Shown here: positions 53,232 through 64,000 of the stretch, piece after piece
Numbering within the stretch: position 1 is the first letter of the stretch
How the letters are laid out: every line of letters starts with the position of its first letter
NCBI GenBank assembly: GCA_029747015.1
Contig: JAKOGI010000182.1
Location: forward strand, 321,001 to 385,000
Reading direction: 5' to 3'
Source of the DNA: Carnegiea gigantea
Lineage: Eukaryota > Streptophyta > Magnoliopsida > Caryophyllales > Cactaceae
Length of the DNA stretch: 64,000 bases
Program-made: the position numbers and the translations under genes
The notes under the pieces: generated by a model
Told to the model about the DNA's origin: nothing
What the model saw: only the letters and a program-made list of their open reading frames with translations
The model's database searches: none

Positions 53232-54324
53232 TCCAAGGCCATCAAGGAAGCCCAAAAAGTCCAAGTCTCATGTCCAAAGTGCAAGAAATCAGCCTAGGAG
53301 AGCAAATTTTTTTATCAAAACTGGAATTTCAGGTGTGCACAAACCCGGTTTTGTGCACGTTATTTCCTAACCTTCCCAAGGCTAAAATGGGGTTGCAGGA
53401 AGCCTAAGTTTAAGTTCAAGATGTGCTCTTTCCATCAAGACCTCTTGCAAGTCATTTGGAGATCATTTGATACCTCAAAACCTCAAGCAAAGTCAACTGC
53501 TACATCCTGGCGCTGAACTGGACGTGGCTGAAACAAGAGGCTGTTTGGTGGCCCATTTCTCCTCTACTTGGTTTGAAACTTTTATGGTTTGAAAGTACTT
53601 TAAAAATATTATCAAGTGGCCATGAAAAACCTCAGCCAAATTACACACATGAGGAGCTATTAACCACCAAAACAAGGTACAAAACACCCTAAAATCCAGT
53701 CCATGGCCAGCCGGGTACAAGGAGAGAAGAGTGAGGTGTTTTTGCTCTAATCCATGCTTAGCCACTTGCAAGAGTCATCATGAAGAGTACTAAGCTGCCA
53801 AGGAAGCTTCCATTAGCCCCTAAGCCGACACATCATCCTCAAGATTAGCATTGAAGAGGTGTCAAGTGGAGGATGCATCTATCCTTTTATGCTTTGATTT
53901 GATCTTTGTATTTTTGCCTAGTTTAGCTTGTAGTGCAACCTAAGGCCTATGTTTGTACTTGAAGCTTTGTATTAAAACCCCCCAAGGCCCTTTGGCCGGC
54001 CACATTATGCTTGAACATTGAATGAAGTTGAGCTTTGCTCCTTTGAACTCTCAAACTCTCTTCTAGCTTATCTCTTCCTTTGGCCGGGTTGAGTGGTGAT
54101 CTAGCAAGAGTCTTAACTTCTTTCTTGGTGGTGTTTCCGTATCCAAGAGGTGGTTACGGGCCCTAACATCATTCCTTGGTGGTGTTTCTATATCCAAGGT
54201 GGGTGTTAGTTCCGGTTATCTATCCATATCTAAGGTGAGTTTGTGAATTCAAAGTTGCCTTGATTTCTTTGCGCTCTTCTTCCATCTCTTCCCATCCTCT
54301 TGGTTTCCCCTTGAGGATACATCA
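53206..54324 (+). repeat. 3' LTR of the gypsy element
   Basis: Begins TGATGGAGGCCC directly after the purine tract and ends GATACATCA, followed by CCAAG. Its first 26 bp overlap the end of the integrase frame. Confidence 0.96.
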
Positions 54325-54329
54325 CCAAG

Positions 54330-55420
54330 GAAGAAATACGTGATATTCCGCATGCTTAATTCAGAATCAAATTGGTCCTATTTTGAATCTTCAATTAGAC
54401 ATGATTTTCCTCTACATAAAGTATAATTCTAACCCATTCATGACAGGTAAGCAAGTACAAGACCCCGTTACAGAATCCACAAAAAAATGACGATGTAATT
54501 ATCTCTTAATTTGTGTTAAGCAAATAATGAATTTTAACTCGGCTTTGACAGTTACGCATCCACAAAATATAGTGTGTTTTAGACTTCTCATTATGATATT
54601 AATGTTTGATAAAAAGTTAGCAATAAATATATATCATACTTTATAATTGTCATAATAATTAACTCTTTATTAACAATTATAATTATTATTAAAAATATTG
54701 TTTAAGTTAAAATTGCACATATTTTCGAAAAGCATAATTATTTATTATAAGAATCTTTATTAATAACTTTTTTATTGTCAACAATTGTCAAATTTCTGGT
54801 AATATCAGAAATCAAAATCTTTTATTATATGTATTGATTTAAAAACCTTGAAAAGACAAAAATAATTAATATAAGTGCCTAAAAAGTAATCACTATAATT
54901 TTGAAAAATCTTTTAAAGACAGATGAAAAATATTTTTAGAAAGAAAAATTATGTGAGTATCAAAGTAACATATCACAATTGGAGAATAAAGTTCTCTTTA
55001 TTTTAATATAGATACATATAAATATGGATCAGTTCAATCCCCGATCTTCCCCCCCCCCCCCACACACAAAAAACCCCAAAAACAAAAAGAAAAAAACTCC
55101 GACGATGGCGTTGAATGCCTTGTGTTTGGTTTCTTTCTCTCCATGTAGCTGCTAGTTGTCTTCCCAGGGTCAAAATGAAACGAAGGAAATAAGGAATATG
55201 ACCCCATTTCTGTAAGCAAACGGCAGAAATTTCCTTACAAACAAATGCCACCCCCTGATTCCTCCTCCTCTGAGGCAAAATTAGCAATATACATGGCCCA
55301 TTGACTAAGCTTAAAAATTTGGAAAAAACACACCAAAGCAAAGAAAAACTATCACATTCTTTTTCCTTTCCCCTACTAACCTTTCAAGTTTCCCTACACT
55401 ATAAATAAACGGTCAGTCTG
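54330..55420. other. AT-rich intergenic DNA and 3' flank of the J-domain gene
   Basis: No supported gene. It includes a C-run and CA tract at 55049-55066. The 3' UTR of the - strand J-domain gene lies in its right part (about 55300-55420). Confidence 0.5.
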
Positions 55421-55561
55421 TCATCTACCTAACGAAAACTTATCCTTCATGTTAGATATGAGCTTGAACTTCTCTTCTGCTTCAACTTGCTGGCGTAAAT
55501 CTGTCGTCGACAATCTGTCCGGATGAAATGTTAAACAGGCCCTTTTGTAAGCAGCTTGCAC
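55421..55561 (-). CDS. J-domain gene last exon
   Basis: 141 nt, VQAAYKRACLTFHPDRLSTT through KFSLGR and TGA. It contains helix II end, the HPD loop and helix III of the J-domain. Confidence 0.9.
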   Translation of the reverse strand: MQAAYKRACLTFHPDRLSTTDLRQQVEAEEKFKLISNMKDKFSLGR

Positions 55562-58500
55562 CTGACATTAAACCCAAAAACACCTTCAGCTAATTGGCCT
55601 GACCTAAGTCTATTCACTTAACCGAACCTGAAATTAACCTAAACCAAACACCCATTTCCCGAGTCCAGTTTAGACAGGGATCAAATAGTACTAAGAGAGG
55701 CTCATATGAAAAATGGCATAATGAACTTCACCTCATTTGAAGAAGGATGGTGACCACCACCAACATGAATCCCTAAGGCCCGAAGTAACGAAGCCATGTC
55801 AAAGCACATAGTCTCCAGTTCGTGTAATTGATTCCTTATCTCAGCCCGAAGTTCTTCTTTCAGGTTTAAGTTTTCCTCTTCCTGCAATAACATATTTCCA
55901 GACATACAAATGATCATTCATTGTCTCAGAAAAGAGCACATATAAGAAAAGTGCAATGCAAGTATTAACCACCACAACCACAGTGGTTACTGCACAAGCA
56001 CAGTCTAGCAAGAGCCAGATGCATGTAGTCTTCCTGCAACAGGTCAAGAGGATGAATTCAAGAGATCCATTAATTCTACTTATCTATCTATCTTGCAGAA
56101 ACATACCTTGAATGTTTAAAACATTTTGCCACAGAAATAAATGAATAAAAAAAACTGATAAAATTAAAGCGCATTGAAAACTGGAAAGCAAGGAGAACCA
56201 GAATAACACCACCATACAAAACTGGTGAGCATAAAAGTCCCTTAAAATAGTGATAGGGGCATTCCAATCACAATGGCTGGCAACGCAACAAGTCATGCAG
56301 TGCAAAAAGACAGTTTCCAGCATCCGTGTTTCCTCAACAAACTTTCATATGCAGGGCAAGGAACAAACCTTTCTCCTCGTTTCTCGTATTTCCTCTAAAC
56401 GTAGCCTTTGTCTTCTTTCATTATCCATTATCCGCATACTTTCAGCTCTTTTTCTGTTACGAAGCCTCCGTGCTTCTTCAGCCTATGCGAATTAAAAATT
56501 AGCAAATGTTAGGTGCCATCTCTTGGATGACACACACGCTTGCGTGTGTATCTCTGTCTGTGTGTGCATGAGCGCGCACGCGTCTCAAGCGCAACACCGA
56601 GACATGCACACACTCCTCCTGCAGCTTGACCCCCACCGCAACCAAAAAGCATGGACTTATGGAGATACATAGATACAGAAGCAACACACATGCGCTCTGT
56701 CATGCACCATAACAACCATCTCCCAAACAGCCAAACCCCTTCTGTTCTCAACTCACAAAGACAAACACACACACATATACCCATACACTGACTTGGTATA
56801 TCCTAAAGACCTAGGCAAATGCAGAGAACTGTCATATGCTTGCAACAGAAAACATTTATAACACTGCTGTCGTGCAACAAGAAAGGCAATAATATATAGT
56901 ATGCCACAAAAATCCCCAAAAAAAAGATAATTTGAAATAGGTCAAACCTGGCGCAGCAATTGCTGCTGCCTTGATGCCCACTCTTCTTCCATGGCACGTT
57001 TGTATTCGTCAGTCTCCTTGATCTTTTGTCTATCAGTAATCATATCATTATGATCAGATGACGATTTCGACCCAGTGTTGAGGCTATTACTAGAGTTATC
57101 GGGCGCTGTAACAGGGCCTGCAGCACCTAGTTCACTATCATTGAAAGCAAGAGGATCACTTTCAACATCTTGATTAGTTGTCCCTTTGGTAGTATCATCA
57201 GAATGGTTTCCAGTAAATATTTTGGTCATCTCCTCAGCTTCACTGTCTTGCTGGGAGCTCTTGCTTTGCTCTGCTAACTTCTCAGCGACATCACTAAAAA
57301 CAACATTTTTTTCATGATTTAAAGTGGAATTTTTGAAACAGCAATTGTCTTGAGGGAGCTCCGAATATTCAGCTGTACTACATCCAGTGTTATCTTGAAA
57401 AGGTTGATCAGATTCACCACTGTGAGCATTATTTTCCAAGTCAGAAGAACCCTCATGACGGCCACGCTTTCTTTTAAATAGTCCATCCGTCTCCTTTGCA
57501 TCAGAATCCCGCTGAGAGAACTCATTCCCCTCAGCAAACCTCTGGGAATCACTGTCATGGTCAAAAGAACTCAAATTACTCGGATTGCTAGTAGGCTTTA
57601 AACGTTCAGCTGTACCTTCTTCAGCACTATTATGAACAGGTATATTTGACGTTGAAGGCCCAGCTTTATCTTCTGTATCAGAATGCACATTTGCATCATG
57701 TCTTCTTCTGAAAGAAGCCTTCTCCCACTCTTCACGGAGTTTCCCAAAAGAATCCTCCATAAGCTCAGAGTCTGAATCATTACTTTCAGAAGAACAGCTT
57801 TCAGAATCAGAATCAGGACCTAAGCCATATCGATTTGTAGAGATGCCCTGTCCAGAGTAAGTTCGCCTGGACTTGGAAAGTTTCACAGGTTTGCTTCCTT
57901 CGCCAACAAATGGGCCAGCCCCATTAACATTAGCACAGTTTGAGCAACGAACGGGTGATGCTGATGAGAATCTATTGCTTGTGGTGGCACCATCAGCCAT
58001 ATCACACTTTCGAGCTCTGCTTTCACTTGCGTTATCATCATCATCAATACTTATTACATGATGCTCCCGATTTTTTCTGAATTTTTCCTGGAGAGACTCA
58101 GGAACATCCAAGATGATAACATCACCAAAATCATCAGAGTCTACTTCAATGAGAACGATGTTGTCCCCCTTTGCACTTTTTGCACACTGTCTAAGAGTTC
58201 TCTTACCAAAATACTTCCTAGGCAAAAAATGACCACTGAATGATTGAGCAGCCCTCATCTGCTTACTCCTGAGAGAATACAAAGATATTTCACATTATCA
58301 AAATCTACCTTTTGAGTCAAGGGATTGACCACAGGGATCAGCAGATTTCAAGAGCAAAATTCTTAAGCAGAAATACATTCCCCATTTGCCAGAAAAGGAG
58401 GTGGAAGCTATCAGCAGATGGCGAAGACACAGCAAAAGCTACTTCACATAAAACAGTAGTCCCGCCATTACCCCACAAAAACACAAAATTAAAACTAGTT

Positions 58501-61500
58501 ATCCTGCGAACGCGGGAATGATTCACACCTAACAAGTTTTACAGCCATTACAGGTTGTCCACATCTTGGTATTCAGTGGCATTGGCCAGATACAGATGAA
58601 CGAATGGATAGCACTAGATTCAGTAGAACATGTTGAAGAATGTAAGGACAAGATGTCTGCCCGAAACGAAAGATAATACTTGGCCATGTCATCGGGCAAA
58701 ATGAAAAAACATGCTAAAAGTGCAGTGCAGCTCAATTGAAAAGGGAACAGCACAGAAACTCAGGGACTTCTGTTGCATTTTGAGGAACAAATTGCTACTA
58801 ACAATGATCTCCTTTTTTGGTTTTGTGAAAATGTTACAAGCAACATAGTAATAAGCTCATGTGGAGAATGGACCTGTAAGCAATGTTAGTACTAAAATCA
58901 AAGGGCTGATTTGCAATTCATGGACACTGGAAATTTCAAGTAGCATATGCCACAATTCAAGGATGCCTCACACACAGCAGATAGCTTCAGTATCTTTCAT
59001 CTTTTTTATTTTTTAAAAAAAGAAAAAAATGCTCAATTACCTTCACATAAGATATTGCACACTTGTAGCTCAGAGACAACATCAAGCTAAATTTTTCATT
59101 TGTTACTCATTATATAAAAAAGTCCAGCTCAAAGCCTCAAACACAGCTTAAGTCAGCTTTTTGGTTTAAAAAAATCCATTTACTCTACAATGAAACTAAT
59201 GTTGCAAAAGCAAATAACTATATTATCATTTTTAAAAACAAGAAGTAGATATATTGATGAAATGAAGCAGTCAAACACAGCAGGACCAACTGTTCTCTCA
59301 AAAAAAGACTGCAAATGTCCACACATATCCAGCAGAAGGTTCTTGCGGAGCCGGAAAATCCACAGGAGAAAAGCCTACAACAGTGCAAGCCATAAGACAG
59401 TTAGCAGACCTTTCTTGCCCAACTACATCAGCAACTCACTTCCATATTCTTGCTCTTCTCTAAAAAATAATACTATATTGTAGCAAACAAAGTATTTAAC
59501 CAAACGCTCTTCCAATCATCTATGGTAAACTTCATATGGAAATTCTTGAAGAAGCAAAATTGGCTTGTTGTCCTCATGGATTCAAACTGTGACTGTGACA
59601 AAACAGCCGCATCCAACCCGCATTCTCACCCAGCAAACACTGCAGTACACAACATGACTGCTACATTAGACCGACTTTGCGGTACCGCGATCAAAACCGC
59701 ATTTTGAATCCTTGGACTTGTCCTTATCTTGCTTAAGCACACTTTGTTGTTTGTAAATTGTAATATAATGGTCCACTAAGTGTTCCCTTGAATCCCTCAG
59801 ACAACTAAAAGACTGCTCACCATCTAGGCACTTCCCAAATGAAAAGAACAAAGAGAAATAATATAATTAACCCTCTTGAGCAGCTTATTAACAAAATGAA
59901 ACTCAAAGGCACTTTGTTAAGTAAGAGACCACAAACAAATACTCTTATTAACACCCAGAGCAGTAACTTATCAATCATCCCTCTACCAAGAATTGAGCGG
60001 TACCACCTCCTCCTTTTTACATCAATAAGAAGGCCCTAAGTAAGGGCCTCGAGTAGGAGGATTCAAAATGTGGTTTTGGTCACAATTGCACTACCAGTAA
60101 TGGCAACAGAATTGCCAAAATCATTTAACAGATCCGGGTTGTCACGGCAAGGACTTTTCATAAGGACCCTTATCCAAACCCCCCCCCCCCCCCCAAAAAA
60201 AAAAAAAAAAGAACATGCCATAAAGACCACTACAATAATGTCTGATAGTTACACTTGGAAAGATTGACTTCATAATCCTATTATCAGCATATATGAAAGG
60301 ACTTGGAATAGATATGAATGATAAAATATACGCTATGAGTGACTAAAAGATTGAATTGAAATAATAAACGTCATTCTGTGTTCTGCAATGTTTCAGAACG
60401 GTTCTCACAGGAATATCATGGTCATTCTCCGTTACACGGCAGTAGATGCGCTGCAGAGCACATGAAATGTGACAACCAACTAAATCCAGCCATCTAGTTG
60501 GAACAGCCTCATTTAAAATCCATGGCCTCAAACCGTTAATGCTCATAAGGGCACCCTAGAGGGGAAAGCTTTGAGAGGGAGGAGAACGAGGGAACCCCCC
60601 CCCCCAAAATGAGGCACTAAACCCCATGAAATTTGAGCCTCTTCTTAATGGTAAAGTCAGTCCGATACCATTATATGACCCGTTGGTGGTTCTATCACTT
60701 CCAGAGAAATATAGTTGCATGAAAAGTAAACCAACCTATTATCCTTGATCTCAGGTTCCTTTCACATCTTAGTTTTAAAAGGGCGTGAGGAGCATAGGGT
60801 CCCGAAGCGCAAGGCGAGAGGCGAAGGCTCATGCATCACAGATGCGATGCGCATTTCTATGCAAAAATGTTTAAAAATCATTCACATTTCACAGAATATA
60901 TTTTGTAAAAACAAGTTAGACAAATGCATTTAAAAAGCGATTAGGGTCTGTTCTTTTCGTTGGTCTTTTTTCAATTTACTAACTTCAACCTATCTCAACC
61001 CATTTCAACCCACTTCAACCCACTTCATCCAACTTCAACCCACTTTAGTAAAAAATACTAACTTTAACCCACTTCAATAAAAAATACTAACTTCAACTCA
61101 CTTCAACCAACTTCAACCCACCTCCTTCAAAATTTTATTCTCACTATTTTAACCAATACAAAAAAATATACCAACTTCAACCCACTTCAACATACTTTAA
61201 TCCACTTCAACAAAAAATACCAATTTCAACTCACTTCAACCTACATCAATCAACTTCACCCTTTTATCAACTCCAATTTACCAATGACAAGAACAGGCCC
61301 TTAGACATCAACATAATGACTAACACCGTAAATAACCTTAAGACATTTAATATTATAATAATAGTTACCCAAAGCACACCCTTAGCATACAAGCATAGCT
61401 CACCTTTAAGCTTCCAAGGAAAGGGAAAAAAAAAAAGAGAAAAGGTAAAGATAAGTCCATAAAAACAAGAAGAAGGGAAAAGGTATAGCCTTCAATTCTA

Positions 61501-62766
61501 GAGGTGCACCTCATTCCCTCTACTGATCTAATAGCCTCATGTTGGGGTACGCCCACAGGCGAGCTTTTTAAACTAAGTTTCACGTAATAGCTCTTTCCTC
61601 TTTCCATTCTTATGAACTCCTTCAATTATAACTTTAGTCGCAATTGACTTCTCTAGCTGATCTCATATCCAATTTTTTTCCCTCAAAACTTTATTTTTCT
61701 TTCAAAGCAAGTCCCTAACAGGTTTTAAAAACTAATCTTGTCCTTTGAAGATGTTGCCTTCCTCTCCTCCCCATCAACACCACCAAACAATAAAAATAAA
61801 CGCATGCTTTCTTCAGTGCTAATATCCCCAAAAGCATCATTCTGTGACTTTCTGTCCGCTCCTTCGGCCTATCCTTCTACTTAAGATATGTTGAACTTAC
61901 CCATGAAACCAACCCATGCAACACCGCCACTACACACTCATGCCATCATCCCCACAATCTATGAATCAACCAACAATTAGTGAGCTACATATCACATATG
62001 TTGTCTACTATTCTGCTTATTTCATATAGTATTTTGACCTGTTTGACAACAACTAACCCAATATTCGGGGGATCCCCTGCCCAGGACCCATATGGGCATC
62101 TGCAAGCGTTATTCTACCTAGGTTGTCTACACACTATGTGACAGAAAAGGACCTCTACAATTATAGAACACGTGATAGCATGTGAATCCATGTTGCCGAA
62201 ATAGGGCACTCCAAAAAAATACAACTCAATCCCACAAGAGCACGACCATCTTCTATGTCATAGGCTAGTATGTTTTACTCCACTACCCTTAAGGCAATTA
62301 ATCTATTACAGCTAGCAAGTTAATTGGGGGCAAAGAACAGTTGAACAATGACATCAGGAATTCCGCATTCCTGCATTAACAATTTAGAGGCGTTACTTGA
62401 AGAAACATTAAGAAAACAGATAACGATCAGAACAAATTCATATTCCAGCCAAAGTTGGTCAGCAACAACATCCAGCGAAACGCCCGACTGGCTCCACGAG
62501 CTTAGGAAAAGTCAAAATCAACCAAATAAAATTCACAAAATTGCGTTCTTACCGCACCAATCAAGCCCTAACTCAGATCGATTTCCAACTGTTCAACATG
62601 GAGTCAAAACTATCCCCAAGACCCTCGAATTTTAACAAAATTGCATGCTGAATAGACATAATGAAGCCCTAAATGAACATAAATTCTGGAATATAATTCC
62701 AGCAGACAGTTGAAATTACCTTTGATACCGACGAATTGCTTGCCCGGGATGCCAGGATACACACAT
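55421..62766 (-). CDS. J-domain (DnaJ-like) protein with long acidic N-terminal region, 5 exons
   Basis: Predicted join on the - strand: 62766-62720, 58268-56948, 56482-56369, 55881-55732, 55561-55421, giving 1,773 nt and 590 residues. All introns are GT-AG and phases agree. If the small first exon is wrong, translation would start at ATG 58258. The large exon encodes a Ser/Asp/Glu-rich, probably disordered region with acidic patches (VLIEVDSDDFGDVIIL, SDSESCSSESNDSDSELMED). Next is a charged coiled-coil-like helix (EEEWASRQQQLLRQAEEARR). The last two exons give MASLLRALGIHVGGG and the J-domain core AAYKRACLTFHPDRLS with QVEAEEKFKLISNMKDKF. The HPD tripeptide that stimulates Hsp70 ATPase is present, so it is likely an Hsp70 co-chaperone. 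A C-terminal J-domain is unusual and recalls auxilin-type proteins. Its specific client or process is unknown. Confidence 0.85.
55732..55881 (-). CDS. J-domain gene exon 4
   Basis: 150 nt, EEENLNLKEELRAEIRNQLH through HHPSSNE, phase 0 both sides. It includes the start of the J-domain (MASLLRALGI). Confidence 0.9.
56369..56482 (-). CDS. J-domain gene exon 3
   Basis: 114 nt, AEEARRLRNRKRAESMRIMD through EIRETRRK, a charged helix, phase 0 both sides. Confidence 0.88.
56948..58268 (-). CDS. J-domain gene exon 2 (large acidic exon)
   Basis: 1,321 nt. It starts at a CTCTCAG acceptor. An internal ATG at 58258 could be the initiator. It encodes the disordered Ser/Asp-rich region and ends QQQLLRQ at a GTTTGA donor. 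Confidence 0.9.
60179..60210. repeat. C16-A16 compound homopolymer
   Basis: A C-run joined directly to an A-run (T-run then G-run on the other strand), in the J-domain gene intron. Confidence 0.95.
60944..61300. mobile_element. Tourist-like MITE, copy 3 (best preserved)
   Basis: 357 bp with ends GGGTCTGTTCTTTTCGTTGG and, in reverse complement, GGGCCTGTTCTTGTCATTGG. It is flanked by perfect TTA target duplications (60941-60943 and 61301-61303), the PIF/Harbinger signature. The interior is an array of degenerate CAACTTCAACCCACTT units. No coding capacity. Confidence 0.85.
62720..62766 (-). CDS. Probable first coding exon of the J-domain gene
   Basis: 47 nt: MCVSWHPGQAIRRYQ then a split Arg codon, with a strong donor AAAG/GTAATT. 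Joined to the acceptor at 58268 it stays in frame with the large exon. It may instead be 5' UTR, in which case translation starts at 58258. Confidence 0.5.
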
Positions 62767-62791
62767 GAGAGAGAGAGAGAGAGAGAGAGAG
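62767..62791. repeat. (GA)n microsatellite at the 5' end of the J-domain gene
   Basis: A GA run adjacent to the first exon. Read on the - strand it is a CT-rich leader, as often found in plant 5' UTRs. Confidence 0.9.
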
Positions 62792-62862
62792 GGGAAGAGA
62801 ACAGTTTCTAGGGATTTTGAAATTGGAAAGCCAATTTCTTCGTTGAGAAAACTTGCAGCGCG

Positions 62863-62867
<5 letters not shown>

Positions 62868-62904
<37 letters not shown>
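62868..62904. repeat. Second (GA)n microsatellite, promoter region
   Basis: An uninterrupted GA run of 37 bp, about 100 bp upstream of the J-domain gene's first exon. Confidence 0.92.
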
Positions 62905-62907
<3 letters not shown>

Positions 62908-63200
62908 TTCAAGACTTCAGAGGAGAATTTAGCGCACGCGCTATGCACGTGACTGTAGAGTAGTGGGAAAGCACGGTTGACGTTACACCCGAAATTTCAT
63001 ATTGGAAAATTTACAAGTGAGTCATACCTCAAGTGGCATGCAACAAGTTCATTTTTTTACAGCAAATGGGTGTTATTTTTGGAGTGAAAATCAAATGAAA
63101 AAAAAAGTAAAATAAAGTCAAATGACCATAATGCCCTTAATAAAAATACTCCATCTTCTTCCTTGCACCTCACTCACTTTCTTTCTCCTCAAAAACTTGG

Positions 63201-63480
63201 AAAAAGCAGAGGAAGCAAAGGCAAGAGGAAAGAACGAGGGTTTTTTGTGGAGTTCAAACCTGTGCTCTTTCTCCATCTCTCAAGCTCTCTCCAAAGTTGA
63301 ATGTACTTCTGAATCCTGAAATAGTAAGCAATTGTGTATGAAAAAGCAGAGGAAGCAAAGGCAAGGGGAAAGAACGAGGGTTTTTTGTGGAGTTCAAACC
63401 TGCACTCTTTCTCCATCTCTCAAGCTCTCTCCAAAGTTGAATGTCCTTCTGAATCCTGAAATAGTGAGCAATTGTGCATG
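63201..63480. repeat. 140-bp tandem duplication (two copies)
   Basis: 63201-63340 and 63341-63480 are the same length and differ at only a handful of sites. Each runs from AAAAAGCAGAGGAAGCAAAG to GCAATTGTG(T/C)ATG. The junction is exact. Antisense frames stay partly open across it, but no domain is recognisable. It may belong to a gene extending beyond the window. Confidence 0.9.
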
Positions 63481-64000
63481 AAAATTGAGAAAAATCTAGC
63501 CCCAATTATTAAAGGCAGCTTGGTTATGGGAGAAGAAGAGGGTTGAGGTAAGGTGCGTACCTATAGGTGAGGGAAAGTACAGAGGAAGGCTGGAGGTGAG
63601 CTTACAGTGTTTGGTGATAGTGGAAACCTGACATTGGAGGTCAGCCATGAAGTCGAAGGTGGAAGGGTTTGGGCGTCTGACGTTGGTAGACGCCTTCAAG
63701 CTAAGTGGTAAACATAAGGTATGTTGCATATTATTTGAAATTTACGATTTTGGTTTGTGGAATGAGATTTTAGTGAATGATTTAGGATGTATGAAGGGTA
63801 CATATCTGGGGTAACATGTATACCATGCTATTAGTCATCGTTTATCAAGGTATCATTAATGTTGTTGACTGAAAACTCAATTGCATGGGTGGCCATGTTG
63901 GAGGGTGGGATATGCTGTTATTGTGATGAAAGGAAGATGATGTAATTGACACTGACATTGAATGAGAATGGCGCACTATCGAACTAGAAAAAATGCGGTG
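63481..64000. other. Right edge of the window, no confident gene
   Basis: A 77-codon antisense open stretch (63496-63729) and a + strand donor-like AAG/GTATGT (63718) are present, but neither forms a supported gene model. Confidence 0.4.

Larger units (their letters stand above)
47329..54324 (+). mobile_element. Young Ty3/gypsy LTR retrotransposon
   Basis: 6,996 bp with LTRs at 47329-48443 (1,115 bp) and 53206-54324 (1,119 bp), both starting TGAT(A/G)GAGGCCC and ending GAGGATACATCA. A perfect 5-bp duplication CCAAG flanks it. The primer site TGGTATCAGAGC is at 48448-48459, and the purine tract CAAGGGAGGA lies just before the 3' LTR. About 14 substitutions and three small indels separate the LTRs by eye, so the insertion is recent. 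Pol order is protease, RT, RNase H, integrase, which defines gypsy. The integrase ends in a GPF/Y module; no canonical chromodomain is evident. It carries nonsense and frameshift lesions, so it cannot be autonomous as it stands. Confidence 0.97.
58269..62719 (-). other. First intron of the J-domain gene (4.45 kb)
   Basis: It contains a Tourist-like MITE (60944-61300), a C16-A16 tract (60179-60210) and a C11-A4 tract (60595-60609). No further exon was recognised, but an extra short exon cannot be excluded. Confidence 0.55.

Noticed and set aside
60343..60546. 67-codon - strand open stretch considered as an extra exon of the J-domain gene
   Set aside because: Flanking splice signals do not fit, and the direct join 62720 to 58268 already keeps frame.

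Overview
This is nuclear DNA of a flowering plant, very probably a core eudicot. The evidence is a MADS-box gene with the canonical SEPALLATA exon sizes, plant-type Ty1/copia and Ty3/gypsy retrotransposons primed by initiator tRNA-Met, an Au-type SINE, Tourist-like MITEs and long AT-rich intergenic DNA. The species cannot be named from the sequence alone. No rRNA, tRNA gene, CRISPR array or operon was seen.

Layout. (1) 2298-25727 (+): an eight-exon E-class (SEPALLATA-like, LOFSEP-type) MADS-box gene encoding 247 residues. Intron 1 is about 19.9 kb. It holds two LTR retrotransposons (a decayed Ty1/copia at 8520-13608, + strand, and a better preserved one at 14138-19793, - strand), LINE remnants and a MITE-like inverted repeat. 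Intron 2 carries a solo LTR with a perfect ATATT duplication. (2) 25.7-32.3 kb: intergenic, with a 1.55-kb Tourist-like element, a 103-bp fold-back and an Au-SINE with a perfect 19-bp target duplication. (3) 32397-33869 (+): a three-exon universal-stress-protein-like gene of 248 residues. (4) 34-39.7 kb: AT-rich DNA with locally duplicated blocks. (5) 39.8-46.9 kb: a cluster of five possible very small proteins. Two are glycine-rich (+), from a local tandem duplication that includes promoter and 3' UTR. Three are single-membrane-span proteins (-), two of them proline-rich. None matches a family whose function I can name, so this is the best candidate for something undescribed. (6) 47329-54324 (+): a young Ty3/gypsy element with perfect CCAAG target duplications, near-identical 1.1-kb LTRs and a broken gag-pol. 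(7) 55421-62766 (-): a J-domain-containing gene of about 590 residues, with the J-domain at the C-terminus and a probable small first exon 4.45 kb upstream. (8) 63.2-63.5 kb: a 140-bp perfect-length tandem duplication.

Only the MADS-box, USP-like and J-domain genes are confidently functional loci. The rest of the sequence is shaped by transposon insertion and small local duplications. A recurring oddity is compound homopolymer tracts that always read T-run then G-run on one strand.
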